Source: Sacculina carcini
Taxonomy: Eukaryota; Arthropoda; Thecostraca; Sacculinidae
Assembly: GCA_916048095.2 (NCBI GenBank)
Contig: OU696579.1
Span: forward strand, 2,666,001-2,730,000
Reading direction: 5' to 3'
DNA: 64,000 bases
The notes under the pieces are model-generated. The model saw only the letters and a program-made list of their open reading frames with translations. It did not search any database and was not told the origin of the DNA. Positions 43,901 through 56,700 of this stretch are shown piece after piece. The translations under genes were made by a program, and so were the position numbers. Numbering within the stretch: position 1 is the stretch's first letter; each line of letters opens with the position of its first letter.

Positions 43901-46900
43901 ACTCTTCTTTTTTCAAGGTTATGTCTTCTATCAACGAAGCCATATTTCCACTATGCTCATCCTCCAATCGCTCCAATCTTCCTCCTTGGTTTAATCGCGA
44001 ACTAATCTCTCTCAAACGCGCCCAACGCTACCACGAGCGTGTGTGGAAACGCTATTGCACTACTGCTACGTGGTCATCCTTCTGCTCATCTCGCTCTTTG
44101 TATATATCTGCCCTATACTCTGCTAAACAATCCTACTTCAAATCTCAATTATCGTCACTCTCTCGCTGTCCTAAATCTCTGTGGTCCTCGCTTAACTCAT
44201 TGAGTGGCCTGCAAAACCCAAGCCTTTCGTCTTCTCTCTCTGCCTCCGACCTTGCTGTATTTTTTTCCGATAATATCCAAATTGCCATTTCTAGTATTTC
44301 TTCTCCTAACTCCCGCTTGACTCACACTAAATCCCACGATCATTTTACTCACTTTTCTCATCTAGAGCTTCCTGATATCATCACTATCATTTCTACAACA
44401 AACATTTCGCTTTCCCCTGCGGACCCCATAAATTTTCGTGCCCTATCAGACTCTATTTTGCTCCTGGTTCCCTATATATTGCATTTAATCAATAGCTCTT
44501 TCCTACATGGTGTATTTTTTCCTGAGAAGCATGCAGTCATCCTTCCGATACTCAAAAAACCTTCCCTCGATCCCTCGCTATGTAGCAGTTACCGTCCTAT
44601 TTCTCTACTCAACTTTCCCTCTAAACTCCTCGAGTCTGCTATGTATTCTCAACTTGCGCCATTCATCAACAAATCCCTTGACCCCTTCCAATCGGGTTTC
44701 AAGTCTGCTCACTCTACTGAATCTGTCCTAACCTCCGTTACTACTACTGTTTTTTCTCATTTTTCATTCGGTAAATCTGCTCTGCTTATCCTCCTTGATC
44801 TGTCAGCAGCCTTTGACTTAGTTGACCATTCAATTTTAATCAGAGATCTCTCCTTTCTTGGTGTGTCCTCTTCAGCGCTCTCTCTTCTACATTCTTATCT
44901 TACTGATCGTTCCTACTCGGTGCAATTCAATTCCACTACTTCTAAGCAAACTCCTCTACTTTCCGGTGTGCCACAAGGTTCTATTCTAGCCCCGCTTCTC
45001 TTCAATCTGTACATGTCTTCTCTATGTCCTATTCTCCATCGCTATTCTGTCCAGTTCCACGTCTACGCAGACGATATACAAATAATTATTCCTCTTCCCT
45101 TCCCCCATGCTTCGTTCTTATCAGACATTATCTCTGATATTTCTTCCTGGTGTGCCTCTCGCAGTCTCCTTCTTAACACTTCCAAATCAGAATTCTTCAT
45201 TCTACATCCTCCTCGCTTAACACCTCCGCTGCTCCCTTTACCCCTATCTCAAAGTGTTCGCGATCTCGGAGTCATTCTTGATTCCTCACTTTCTTTTTCT
45301 GCAAATATTTCTGCTGTTGCTCGCACTTGTCATCTCATTCTACGTTCGCTATATCCTATCCGCCCTTTTCTCGACCGTCCCTCAGCTATTAAACTGATTC
45401 ATTGTTTCATCTTTTCAAGAATCAACTACTGTAATTCTTTATATTTCCATGTACTTCGCTCCTCTCTGAAAATCCTGCAACATGTCATTAATAAATCTTG
45501 TCGTTTCGTGTTTTCTCCTTCCCACTTTTGTCATACCTCACCCTATCTCTACAATCTTCGATGGCTTCCGATCATCCCTCGCATCCACTTTAAAATTTGC
45601 TGTCTTGTTTATAAACTTTTGCATGACCCTCGGCAACCTACATACCTCTCGCAGCTTCTTACACTCTCTAATAACTTTCTTTCCCGTCATCCTCTTCCTT
45701 TATCTTGTCCACGAGCCCTCAATGAATCTACCTGGTCTAGTAAATCCTTCCCTTTCTATGCTCCACGTTTGTACAACTCTCTTCCCTCCCATGTTATCTC
45801 CTCCACATCCTTATCATCGTTTTCCTCTTCTCTGCGCAATCATCTCTTTAATAAATCTTTTGATCATGACTCTCACTCTCTTACTCCTTACGCTTCGCTC
45901 TGAGCTGTCATACCGTACCCGTCTCGCGTGATATATTTACTAGAAGTTTTCTTGTTGTTTTTTATGCTCTTTCTTACTGCCATGTTTCAATTTGGCGGTG
46001 TGTGTGCATGAGTATGTTTGTGTGCGTGTGTGTGTGTGTGTGTTTGTGTGAGTGTGTGTGCTTGTGGGTGTGTGTATTGTCCGCATGTTTGTTTTCCCTA
46101 AGCGGCGTGTCTTACATATTTGTTTATATTTTTGCACCAAGATTTCTCTTTTCGCGCGTGTGTTTTAATGTGCGCTATACAAATAAACGTTAATAATAAT
46201 AATAATAATAAAATTGGCAACATGACATTTTGACTTTACACCGCCGTAACTTCCTTCAGATACCCTTTGGAAAATTACAAATTATACCGTATTTTAGAAA
46301 ACAAAATTTCCAGCACAATGGTATAATTTATTTTTATGCATAACAAATAGTTACTGAGAAATAGTAGAAAAATGAATTAATTTTAGTCACCCGGTGTTCA
46401 AGTGTAATTTTGGATGTATTTGAGAATTTTGCTAATTTTACACGTTTTTTTTGTATAATTTGTGGGTATAAATTATAACTTTTCTTGTAGAACACAAAAT
46501 TATCTACACAATAGTATAAGTTTTATAGCTGTACCACTGCTGGTTTATCAGGACTGGATAGCGGAATAATGACCAAAATATTAACGTTTTTGTGTGCTAA
46601 TTTTGCCTTTTTGACTTTGTCATTTACACTTCACACCGCCGTAACTTTTTTTTAATACACTTTGAAAAATAAAAAACTACACCGTGTTGTAGCAAAGAAA
46701 ATTCCCAGCATGATGGTATTATTTATTTAGATGTGTGATATTTAGTTTTTGAGAAATAGAGAAAAAAGTATAGAAAATCGGACGCGTGGAGTTTAAAAAA
46801 TATTTTGAATGTAGATTGATTTTTTTCCATTTTACATGTTTTATATTTAATTTTTGGGTTTAAATTATAATTCGTTGAGTAGAACAAAAAATTTCCTACA

Positions 46901-47346
46901 CAATGGTATATTTTGTATAGTTGTACCATTGATGGTTTAGGAGGAGTAGTCTTCAGAATATTGACCAAAATTTTCGCATTTTTCAGGGTTCATTTTGTCT
47001 TTTCACCGCTATAACTTTTTTTTGTTTCATTTTTGAAATTTAAGATTTAGTGTTAAGTGTAGACAAGAAAATTTCCAACATGATGGTATAAATTTTTAGC
47101 GGGTACGCCAAGTCAAGGCCGAGTAGCAGCTCATAGAAAATGAACCAAGGAGGGTGGGACAAACACACACACACACACACACACACAGAGGATCTCTTTT
47201 ATCAGTGCACTATTTTTTGTGTTGCAGTTTTTGCACAATCCTACCGTGCGGAGTGACCAAAAATAATCCGAAAGGCTCTAATAATCCGGCACCATACGCA
47301 GGGGGTCGAAAAATAATCCGGCAATTAGGATAAAAAGAGCATTTAC

Positions 47347-47421
<75 letters not shown>

Positions 47422-50400
47422 GCTCAGTATTGAACAATAATAAGAGCGCATTTGTAATCAATATGACGAAGATGACGTCACATCAGTGACAAGAGTTTGT
47501 CATTTTTAACGCAGCAGGCGTACTCAAGTATGGAACGATGACAAAGCTCGTTAAATCGTCCACTTGAAATGACACAAACAAACCGAAAACAAAGATGACA
47601 ATAAGCACAATACACGATGGACACTTGCTGGCGCTAGGTTGGCGCAATTACCGCGTGTACACAGAGCCTCGATCTTCTCGGGCGCACCCTTGCAGTACAG
47701 GTCCATGTGGGCGCGTCCCAGAGTGCGCGTCACCACACTCATGCGCTGCACACTGCTGCTGAAGGCAAACTGGCGCACAATACCCACTTGTACAGCGACT
47801 GATTGTTGGTGGTCGGCGGTGGCGGCGCAGTGAGCTGACCCATTACGAGGCCTCACCACAGTGGGTGCCAGCAAGTCGAACTTGCGACTATCAGTGACAA
47901 CAGGCTCCTCCAATTCCTGCAACCAACCCACACACACACACACACACACACACCAGCATATATGAAATTCAGAAAATACAAGGCAAATAAAGACACACGA
48001 ACATACAGAGTCTCGTTGATAAGTTTTCACCAATATAATGTGAACACTGGCAAAAATAATCGACCTGCCTAAAACTCACAAATTCAAGCAGCTAAATAGC
48101 AAATGAAAGAGAAGACACAGGTGTTCATCACAAATTTCCATTACAAACAACTCAATTTTTATCAGGGTTTGAAAAAAACGATGTTTGACATAACATATGT
48201 TCACAAACAAAATATGTTTCACATATGTATGTAATCACAAACATATGTTTGGAAAGTCGAAACCAAATACCCAGTGGCCATATTTATGAAAACCCAGTGA
48301 CTAAAAATCGTTTTGTCCATGGAGGTAAATTCATGCTTGTTTTCAAAGTAAACACATTTTTTTTAAACTCAGAGGTTTCTCAAAATAGTGTTTTTCATAT
48401 AAACTCAAATGTTTTGTCGTAAGAATTTATGATTTTTCATAAATACCAACTACAATGTTTCCTAACAAAAACCAAAAATGTTTATCAAAAAAATTCCCAT
48501 ATCGTGCAAACCATAAAATAATGTCAAAAAGTAATATTTATGAAGATTTAAAACTGTATTAATGAACTCATTTACTAATTCTGAAAACATTTTATCATTC
48601 CTATATGAGAAAAATCATTTCTGTAAAAAAACAATTTAAAAAAAACATGGTTTAAAAAAAACACTTGGTTGAAACCATGGTTTAAACCAAATGGTTTAAA
48701 CCAAACAAACCCTCATTAATACACACACAAACATACACACACATGCGTGCAACTAACATACCACTGTGAACACGTAGCTAGACATAATTCACAATTCGTC
48801 CTAATATAAATTAGCAATAAACTGGTATTAAGTAATCTCTTCATGAGACCAGTGGTTTTTAACAACTTTCAGTGTTGCACCCTTGTTTTCAAATAAGCAG
48901 ACATTTCTGGCACTCCTCGATTCTTGACAGATATATTAATTTTTTTATCAATATAAACGACGTAATAACAGAACTGTTTTATTCAATATTCATTCATAAA
49001 GCTTAAAGTTCCTTAACAGAAGCTTCATTCAATCATTTTCCAGAAAAGGCCATAAAGCATATGTAAAACAGAAATTTGCTATAATTCTTCACAATAATAA
49101 TCACATCCTTTATGAACCGGGCCCGCACCCCGGTTAAGATGAGCTCACAATATTGGGAGTGCATGTAGACGCAACACTGATATTTGAGTGTCACATTCGG
49201 AAGCTAGTTTGTTCGGCATCGCGGAAACTGGGGATTATAAGAAAGGTATATCGGATGTTCGGTAGCAGCACAATCTCAAAAAGTTGTTTTCGCTGTTTCA
49301 TTTTGCCAATTCTGGAGTACTGCGCCCCCGTGTGGTCGTCTGCTGCGGATTGTCACCTCAATCTCATCAACAGAGTTGTTAGAACTTGCAAGTTCCTCTG
49401 TGGTGACTTGGTTCTTGGTGATCTTTGCCATCGTCGAAAGGTCAGCAGCGTATGCATGCTGTACAAGATCAAGCACAACGATCATCACCCGATGAGCAAG
49501 TCAATTCCTGATTATTTCGTGGCAGCAAGAAGCACACGGTTTACATCCAAGCAGCATTCCCAGTGCATGACTACAATTCGTTGACGTACAAAGCAATTCC
49601 AACGTGGCTTTCTTCCGGCCACTGTGTCTACTTGGAACACGTTGAAGGCTTCGCAGAGCAATTTGAACAAATTCAAGGCCAAAGTCAAAGTGCTACTGAA
49701 AGAGCGGAATTGACTGTTGAGTCTTATTAATTAATTAATATATTTATATTTATACATATTTATTGTTATTTATTATTATTTGTTATTTATTCGTATTTAT
49801 TGTTGTAGATTTTCGATTTATTCATATCTATTGATGGTTGTCATTTATTGAATCGCATATATTGTTGATTGTTGTTCAACTTTCTCCCTTCATTAACCAA
49901 TTTCTTGATCCTTACCAATCTGGATATCGTCCTTCATATTCCACTCAGTCTGTTCTTATTTCTCTAACCAATGGCGGTTTATCTCACTTCTCTTACCGTC
50001 GGTCTGCCTTGCTTGTTCTCCTTGATATGTCTTCTGCCTTTGATTTGGTTAATCACTCTATTCTTCTTCGTGATGTCTCTCATCTTGGTATCTGCTCTAG
50101 TGCTCTCTCCCTTCTCAAATCATATCTCAGTGCTCGGAGTTATGCTGTGAAATTTAATTCCTGCGTCTCTTCTTCGGTTGCTCTACGTCATGGTGTTCCA
50201 AAGGGCTCCATTCTTGGTCCTTTGTTATTAAATCTGTACATGTCTTCTCTTTGTCTTATTCTTCGTAAATACGTAAATGCTGACGATATTCAGTTTTACA
50301 TCCCGCTTCAGTTTCATTATCCTTCCCTGCTATCTGACGTGCTTTCTGATATTTCTTCTTGGGCCGCAGCTCGAGATCTTCTCATCAACACTTCAAAGTC

Positions 50401-53400
50401 TGAGTTTATCTCTGTTCATCCTCCGCTGCTCTCAGTTCCCCTAGCCGTTAGCGTTCGAAATCTTGGCATTATTTTTTATTCTTCGCTCTCCTTTGTAGAT
50501 GACATTCGCTCCGCCGCACGCACTTGTCGTTTGATCATACGTTCACTCTATCCCATTCGTCCCTGTCTCGATCAATCTTCATCTATTAAACTTGTTAATT
50601 CTCTTATACTCTCTAGATTAGACTATTGCAGCTCACTATACTTTAGCTTACCTCGTTCTTCTCTAAAAATACTACAACGCGTTCTTAACCAATCTTGCCT
50701 ATTTGTTCTTCACCCTACTCCTTGCCGTCATACCTCCAGCTTTCTATTTAAGTTTCGTTGGCTTCCAATTGTCTCTCGTATTCACTTTCGCCTTTGCTGT
50801 CTAATCTTCAAACTTCTTCATGATATTAGTCAACCGCCCTACCTAGCCAGTCTTTTAACTCGTTCTGATACTGTTTCTTCTCGTAGACCTGTTCCACTCA
50901 TCCACTAATGAATCTTCGTGGTCCTCTAAATCTTTTACTTTCTTCGGTCCGCACATCTATAATTCTCTTCCTTCTCATATTACTTCATCTTCTTCCTACC
51001 GCATGTTTGCTTCCCGACTTCAAAATCACCTTTTTGACATCTCGTTTGATCCTGCTTCTCACACTCTCACTCCTTTCGCCAAACTCTGATTCCATTCAGC
51101 TAGCCATTTTCTATTCCTCCTCCTTATTGTACTCAAACTTCATGTATATATGTGTATAAGTGTATGTATGTGTATGTATGTATATGAATAAGTGCATGTT
51201 TGTGTAAGTATGTATATGTATATATGTATTTACGCTTTGTTGTTCATGTGGAAGTATGCGCGCCCGTGTTTTACAGGCGCTATAGTAAATATACTTTCGT
51301 TCGTTCGTTATTTATTGAGGAAAGTGAGCGGAGTGACATTATGCAGTGTTATTGGACGATGGTTTGTTTTCTATTATTTTCCTTCCGAACTCTCTTTCTG
51401 TCTCGAATTCTTTTCTCTTCGAATTCTCTATCTCTCTAAATCTGTTGGGCGCTTCCGGTACATGGGGCCACCGCAGGGTGGTAATTGTGCTTGCACTCTC
51501 CCCATGCTACTGAATTTGCCTGTAATTAATAATAATAATAATATGAGCCACTGTATTAGACGCGAATCTGTCGAAGTCACACATGACGTTGCAGACGTTC
51601 AGAGTACACATCGTATATTACACAGTGCATATTGCAGAGCGTATGCCCGGGGTAAAATCCTTCTCAACAACAAATTCAGTACGTTGCCACTACGCACAGG
51701 GTTTTTAAAAAAAACGGGTTAAAAAAAACAAAAACCACGTTATTTTAGAAAAAAACATGTTATTTTTGTTTTTTATTTACACTTTGCACAAACAAATCAA
51801 AAAAGGATTGTACCATGCTATTTAGTGTATAGTTAAACATTTTAGTACCACTTACCAAGAGTTTTGTAAATATTTAAAAAAGATGAAAATGAAATCATAA
51901 AAATGTACACACAGGATCTTGAATTTCACCTTGTAGTGTCTATAGGCAACGGAAGTTTTATACCGCTTTCAATTGCGAAAGCAGTCGATTTTAAACACCC
52001 ACATATGTTTGCAAAGTCCAAATCCAAATACCCAGTGGTCTTATTTATGAAAACCTAGTGACTAAAAATCGTTTTGTCCGTGGAAGTTAATTCATGTTCG
52101 TTTTCAGAGTAAAAACAGTTTTTTTAACTCAGAGGTTTCTAAACATATTGTTTTTCATAGAAATACAAATTTTTTGTCGTGAAAATTTAGGATTTATCAT
52201 AAATACCAGCTACAATGCTTCCCCAGCAAAACAAATTTGTTTAATACAAATATTTCCCATATCGTGCAAACCCATAAAATCATACCAAAAAGTAATATTT
52301 ATGAAGATTTAAAACTACTTTAATGAGCTCATTTACTAAATCTGAAAATATTTGATAATTCATATGAGAAAAATCATTTGTCAAAAAAACGATTTAAAAA
52401 AAACATGTTTAAAAAAAACACTTGGTTTAAACCAAATGGTATAAACCAAGCAAACCCTGACTACACATATACAAGACTGACCCAGTTAGTAGAGCGGAAC
52501 ATTTCAATATCGAGAGGGTCGCCTATCAGCCTTCCAGCCAATCGCGTCAAGCCATGACATGAAGCCAGAGCCATTTTCAACGGTGATTGGTCGTTGAGCG
52601 TAGTGACGTCACGTATGGGCGTGGCCAGCATACCATTGGTCGACGAGCAGCCAATCACACCCCACGTACTTAGCCCATCTTCAGTCAATGTTCCTGTCTA
52701 CAAAAAATGCAATATCCAAACAGGCTTGGACATATAAAATAAATGAGGTACACATTGCAACCCGGATAAAAACAAGGAATAGACAATGACGGAAAAACAT
52801 TGAAAAATGAAAACAACTTGCATATACTTATATTTTCAATGTACTTATACAACTTGAATGTACTTACACATATACAATATACATACTTATACTCATGCAC
52901 TTATAGTTACACCATGAACATGTTTTACCATTTGACAAAATTGGCAATTTTTACCCATAAGTAAACACCAAAAAACAACAACATTTAATGTTTTGAATAA
53001 TATAGTTTTCAATTATTTTAGCATATGATTTCAAAGCAATCATCCTATTACGTCGAGTATGTTGATTTTACTTGAATCGTTGAACACCTTCTGCGGTACG
53101 ATGCCAATATTACCAGCGTGAATTGACCGAGTACAGCAGCAGTGCGAGACTCACCTTGTCGAAACAGAACAGCTTGACCTTGCCGGCCACGTTGATGCGC
53201 GGCGGAGACGTGCAGAAGATGTTGATCTTCTTCAACCGGTTCTGCGCGTACACGATGCCGACGGTCATGGCGGCAGGCAGCGCAGGCGGCACCACCACCG
53301 TGATTATGTCCAGCGAACGCAACAAGATGCGACTCAACGACGCCTAGTACACACACACACACACACACACGCCCATACAAACAGTTTTAGCCACCAGAAT

Positions 53401-53476
53401 GGCAGTATTTTTCGCACTGAAAAGTGTTTATTTGAAAGAATATACACTAATAGGCACATGTGTGCGTGCCTGTGTG

Positions 53477-53536
<60 letters not shown>

Positions 53537-53744
53537 TTTGTTAGTGTGCACACCCCGCGGATAATGTAGAGATAGATAGTGTAGAGCATGCCCCCGGCGG
53601 CAAGCAATGCCATGAAGCCGACAAACTTCATCGAGTCGCGATAAAATTTGAAGCCGATCGGCTTGGGAAACATGATCGACCGCACTAGCTCGCCCTTGGC
53701 CGTGTTGAAGCCGGTGCGAACCACCACAGCCAAAACCTGACCGT

Positions 53745-53776
<32 letters not shown>

Positions 53777-56700
53777 CTACAGGACGCGTATAAAACATTA
53801 CGGATAATAGCGAGAAAAACCAAATTAAACCAATTCAATTACACAATAGGATTGACGATAACAAATGGTTTGGTGTAACAGAAAACCAACAACAATTAAA
53901 GTGAACTGGGAAACATGCGGTTGACGCTTTTACAAAGAATCGTTTTTCATATAATTTTCAGCCTGTCTATTGACAAAAGACAAATTGCTAAGAGTCCAAC
54001 TAAAATACAAAATAGATGCAGATAGTTCAGAGAAAGGATAGGGCGGGTTCTGGGAGATGGAGCCGGAAAAACACACATTTCCACTAACACAAACATAAAC
54101 ACACACCGGAGAATCGCCATAGAAGCGAGTCTGGATGACTTGTGTGCCGCAGAAGATAGTGCATCGTTTGTGATGTTCAGGCGAGTACATCTCACTGTCG
54201 TCACAAGGCACAAGCGCGCCCTTCGTTACCGGCACACTCTCACCTACCAACCCCGCACACACACACACACACGCGCGCGATAAGCAGCAGGAAATGTGTA
54301 CACTGATTAACGACAGGTGAGCAGTTGAGGCAGTAATTGGATGGCTGAGTAGTGATTTACTTAGTGAATGAGTAAATGAGTGCTTGAGTGTGTGATTCAA
54401 CACATGAGAGAAGCACCAGTGCTCTAGTGAGCCAATAAATAACTCATTCAGTACACGAATGAGGAGGCGAATCAATAAGTGAGGCAATGAGTGAGTTAGT
54501 GATGGAATCAATTATTGAGTTAATGAGGAAATGAACGATTGAGTTAATGAGTGAGTTTATGATGGAATAAATGGTTGAGATAATGAGGGGATGAACGAGT
54601 CAAAGATTGAACTAATGAGCTAATGAGTAAACGAGTGAGTTAATACTGGCATGAATGAATAATGAGTGAATGAATGAGCGAGTTAACGAGGGAATAAATG
54701 AGTGAATGAATGAGTTAATGAGTAAGTGACCAGTGAGCATGGACTCGTTGACAATGGCAGAGCCGGCCACCAGAACAGCATCACATGGCGCAGTACAGCC
54801 GCCAGATGGCAGCACCAGTACATCTCCAGGCACCAGACACGACACATCACAAGTTTCCGCCACTACACACACACACACACACACACACGCGCGCAATGTG
54901 GACAGTATAATATCAGGCGGTTGTTTGTGTGTTGATTGTGTGTCCATGTGAGTATGTGTGTCTATGTATGTGTATGTCTGAATGTATATGTATGTGTATG
55001 TGTCCATGTGTGTGCGTGCGTGTGTGTGTTAGCACGTGAGTTACCTCCGTTTTCGCGTTTAACGGTGACTTGTGACGCCGCCGAAGTAGCTACCATGTCG
55101 CGGAGAGTCACACTTTGCTGTACACACACACACACACACGTTCACAGTCACACTCAACAACACACGGCTTGCATAGACAAAACACACATACACACATATA
55201 TGCATATACTCATTAAAATCTTACTCAATTGAAAAGTCTAAATTTAATTATTTTTATTTTTATTTTGACAACATATTTTCCTTTAACCCGCCTTATATTG
55301 AAACTCGCCCGTCGTGCTCAACAATTCATAAAATAAAATGCATATTCAATCAATAGAATAAACTGTATAAAAATTATAAAGCCAAAAATTTAACCTGTAA
55401 ATACGTTCACCAATAAAAACTATAAATGTAAATATTTTAATTCTAAATTTGACAAAATATTATCCCTTAATCCACCTCATATTTAAACCTACCCGTCGTG
55501 CGGAATAATTCAGAACACTAACACGTACAAAACAATGAAAATTCTAGCATGTAAACCCGCCCGTCGTGCGAAACAGTTAATACTATTAAATTTGTATTCG
55601 ATTCATAAGAGAAAATAAATATGAATTAATAAAGAAAAGAGTAAACCCTAAAAATCCTATTTAAACCTGCCCGTCGTGCTGAATAATTCAGAACTCTGAC
55701 AAAAAACAATGAAAAATGACTAATTTTTTTATCATAATGTTTTCAAAATATATTTATAACTCAACATCACCATCTAGCATTAAAACCCGCCCTTTGTGCA
55801 GAACAATAAATAAAGTAAAATGAATATTGAATTAATAAAAAACGATTAGAAATTAAAAAAGAAAAAGTAAACCCATAAAAAGTCTTAGCCAATAGAAAAG
55901 TCTAACTGTGAATGTTTTTATTTTATATGTGGCAAAATATTTTCCCTCGAACTGCCTCGTATTTAAACCCGCCCGTCGTGCGGGACTATAAATAGAATAT
56001 AATGAATCGAAAAGCAAAAAGCTTATCCAATAGGAAAAATATACATTTGTAAATTCTTGTTTTAATTATTGACGAAATTTTTTTCCTCAACACTGCTCAA
56101 ATTCACACCCGTCCTTCGTGTGTAGTAATTCAGAAGTGTAACACTATCAAAACAATGAAACCTTCTGTCATCTCTATAATTCCAGATTTATGCGTCCGCT
56201 AAAACAGCATATTCATATAGTTGGCATTGCATGATATTACAACCCATATCCTTATGCAACTTAAGCTTATGCAACTTGAAATTAAACCAATTAATTTATA
56301 CAGTAAAATTCAGTAGTTAACTTTGTTCCCAGTAGTATTTTACCCGCCCGTCGGGCGGAACGATTCATGTGTAAATATTGAGGACAATAAAGCCTTTCTA
56401 TTCAGTATAGTGTAGCATTAATTCAACTGTACCCAATAAAACCACACCATCCATGCTTGGAGCTAATATGATGCATTCTTAATTGTGATTGGGCTTCCGT
56501 GAAATTTAGCGGTGTATATTCATGTGTAATCGCAAGTGCGCATAATAGCTGTCAAATTGGTAATATGTGCTTTCGACTTTACACCGCCGTAACTTCCTTC
56601 AGATACACTTTGGAAAATTACAAATTATACCGTATTGTAGAAAACAAGATTTTTAGCGCGATGGTATAATTTAGTTTTATGTACAACAAATAGTTACTGA

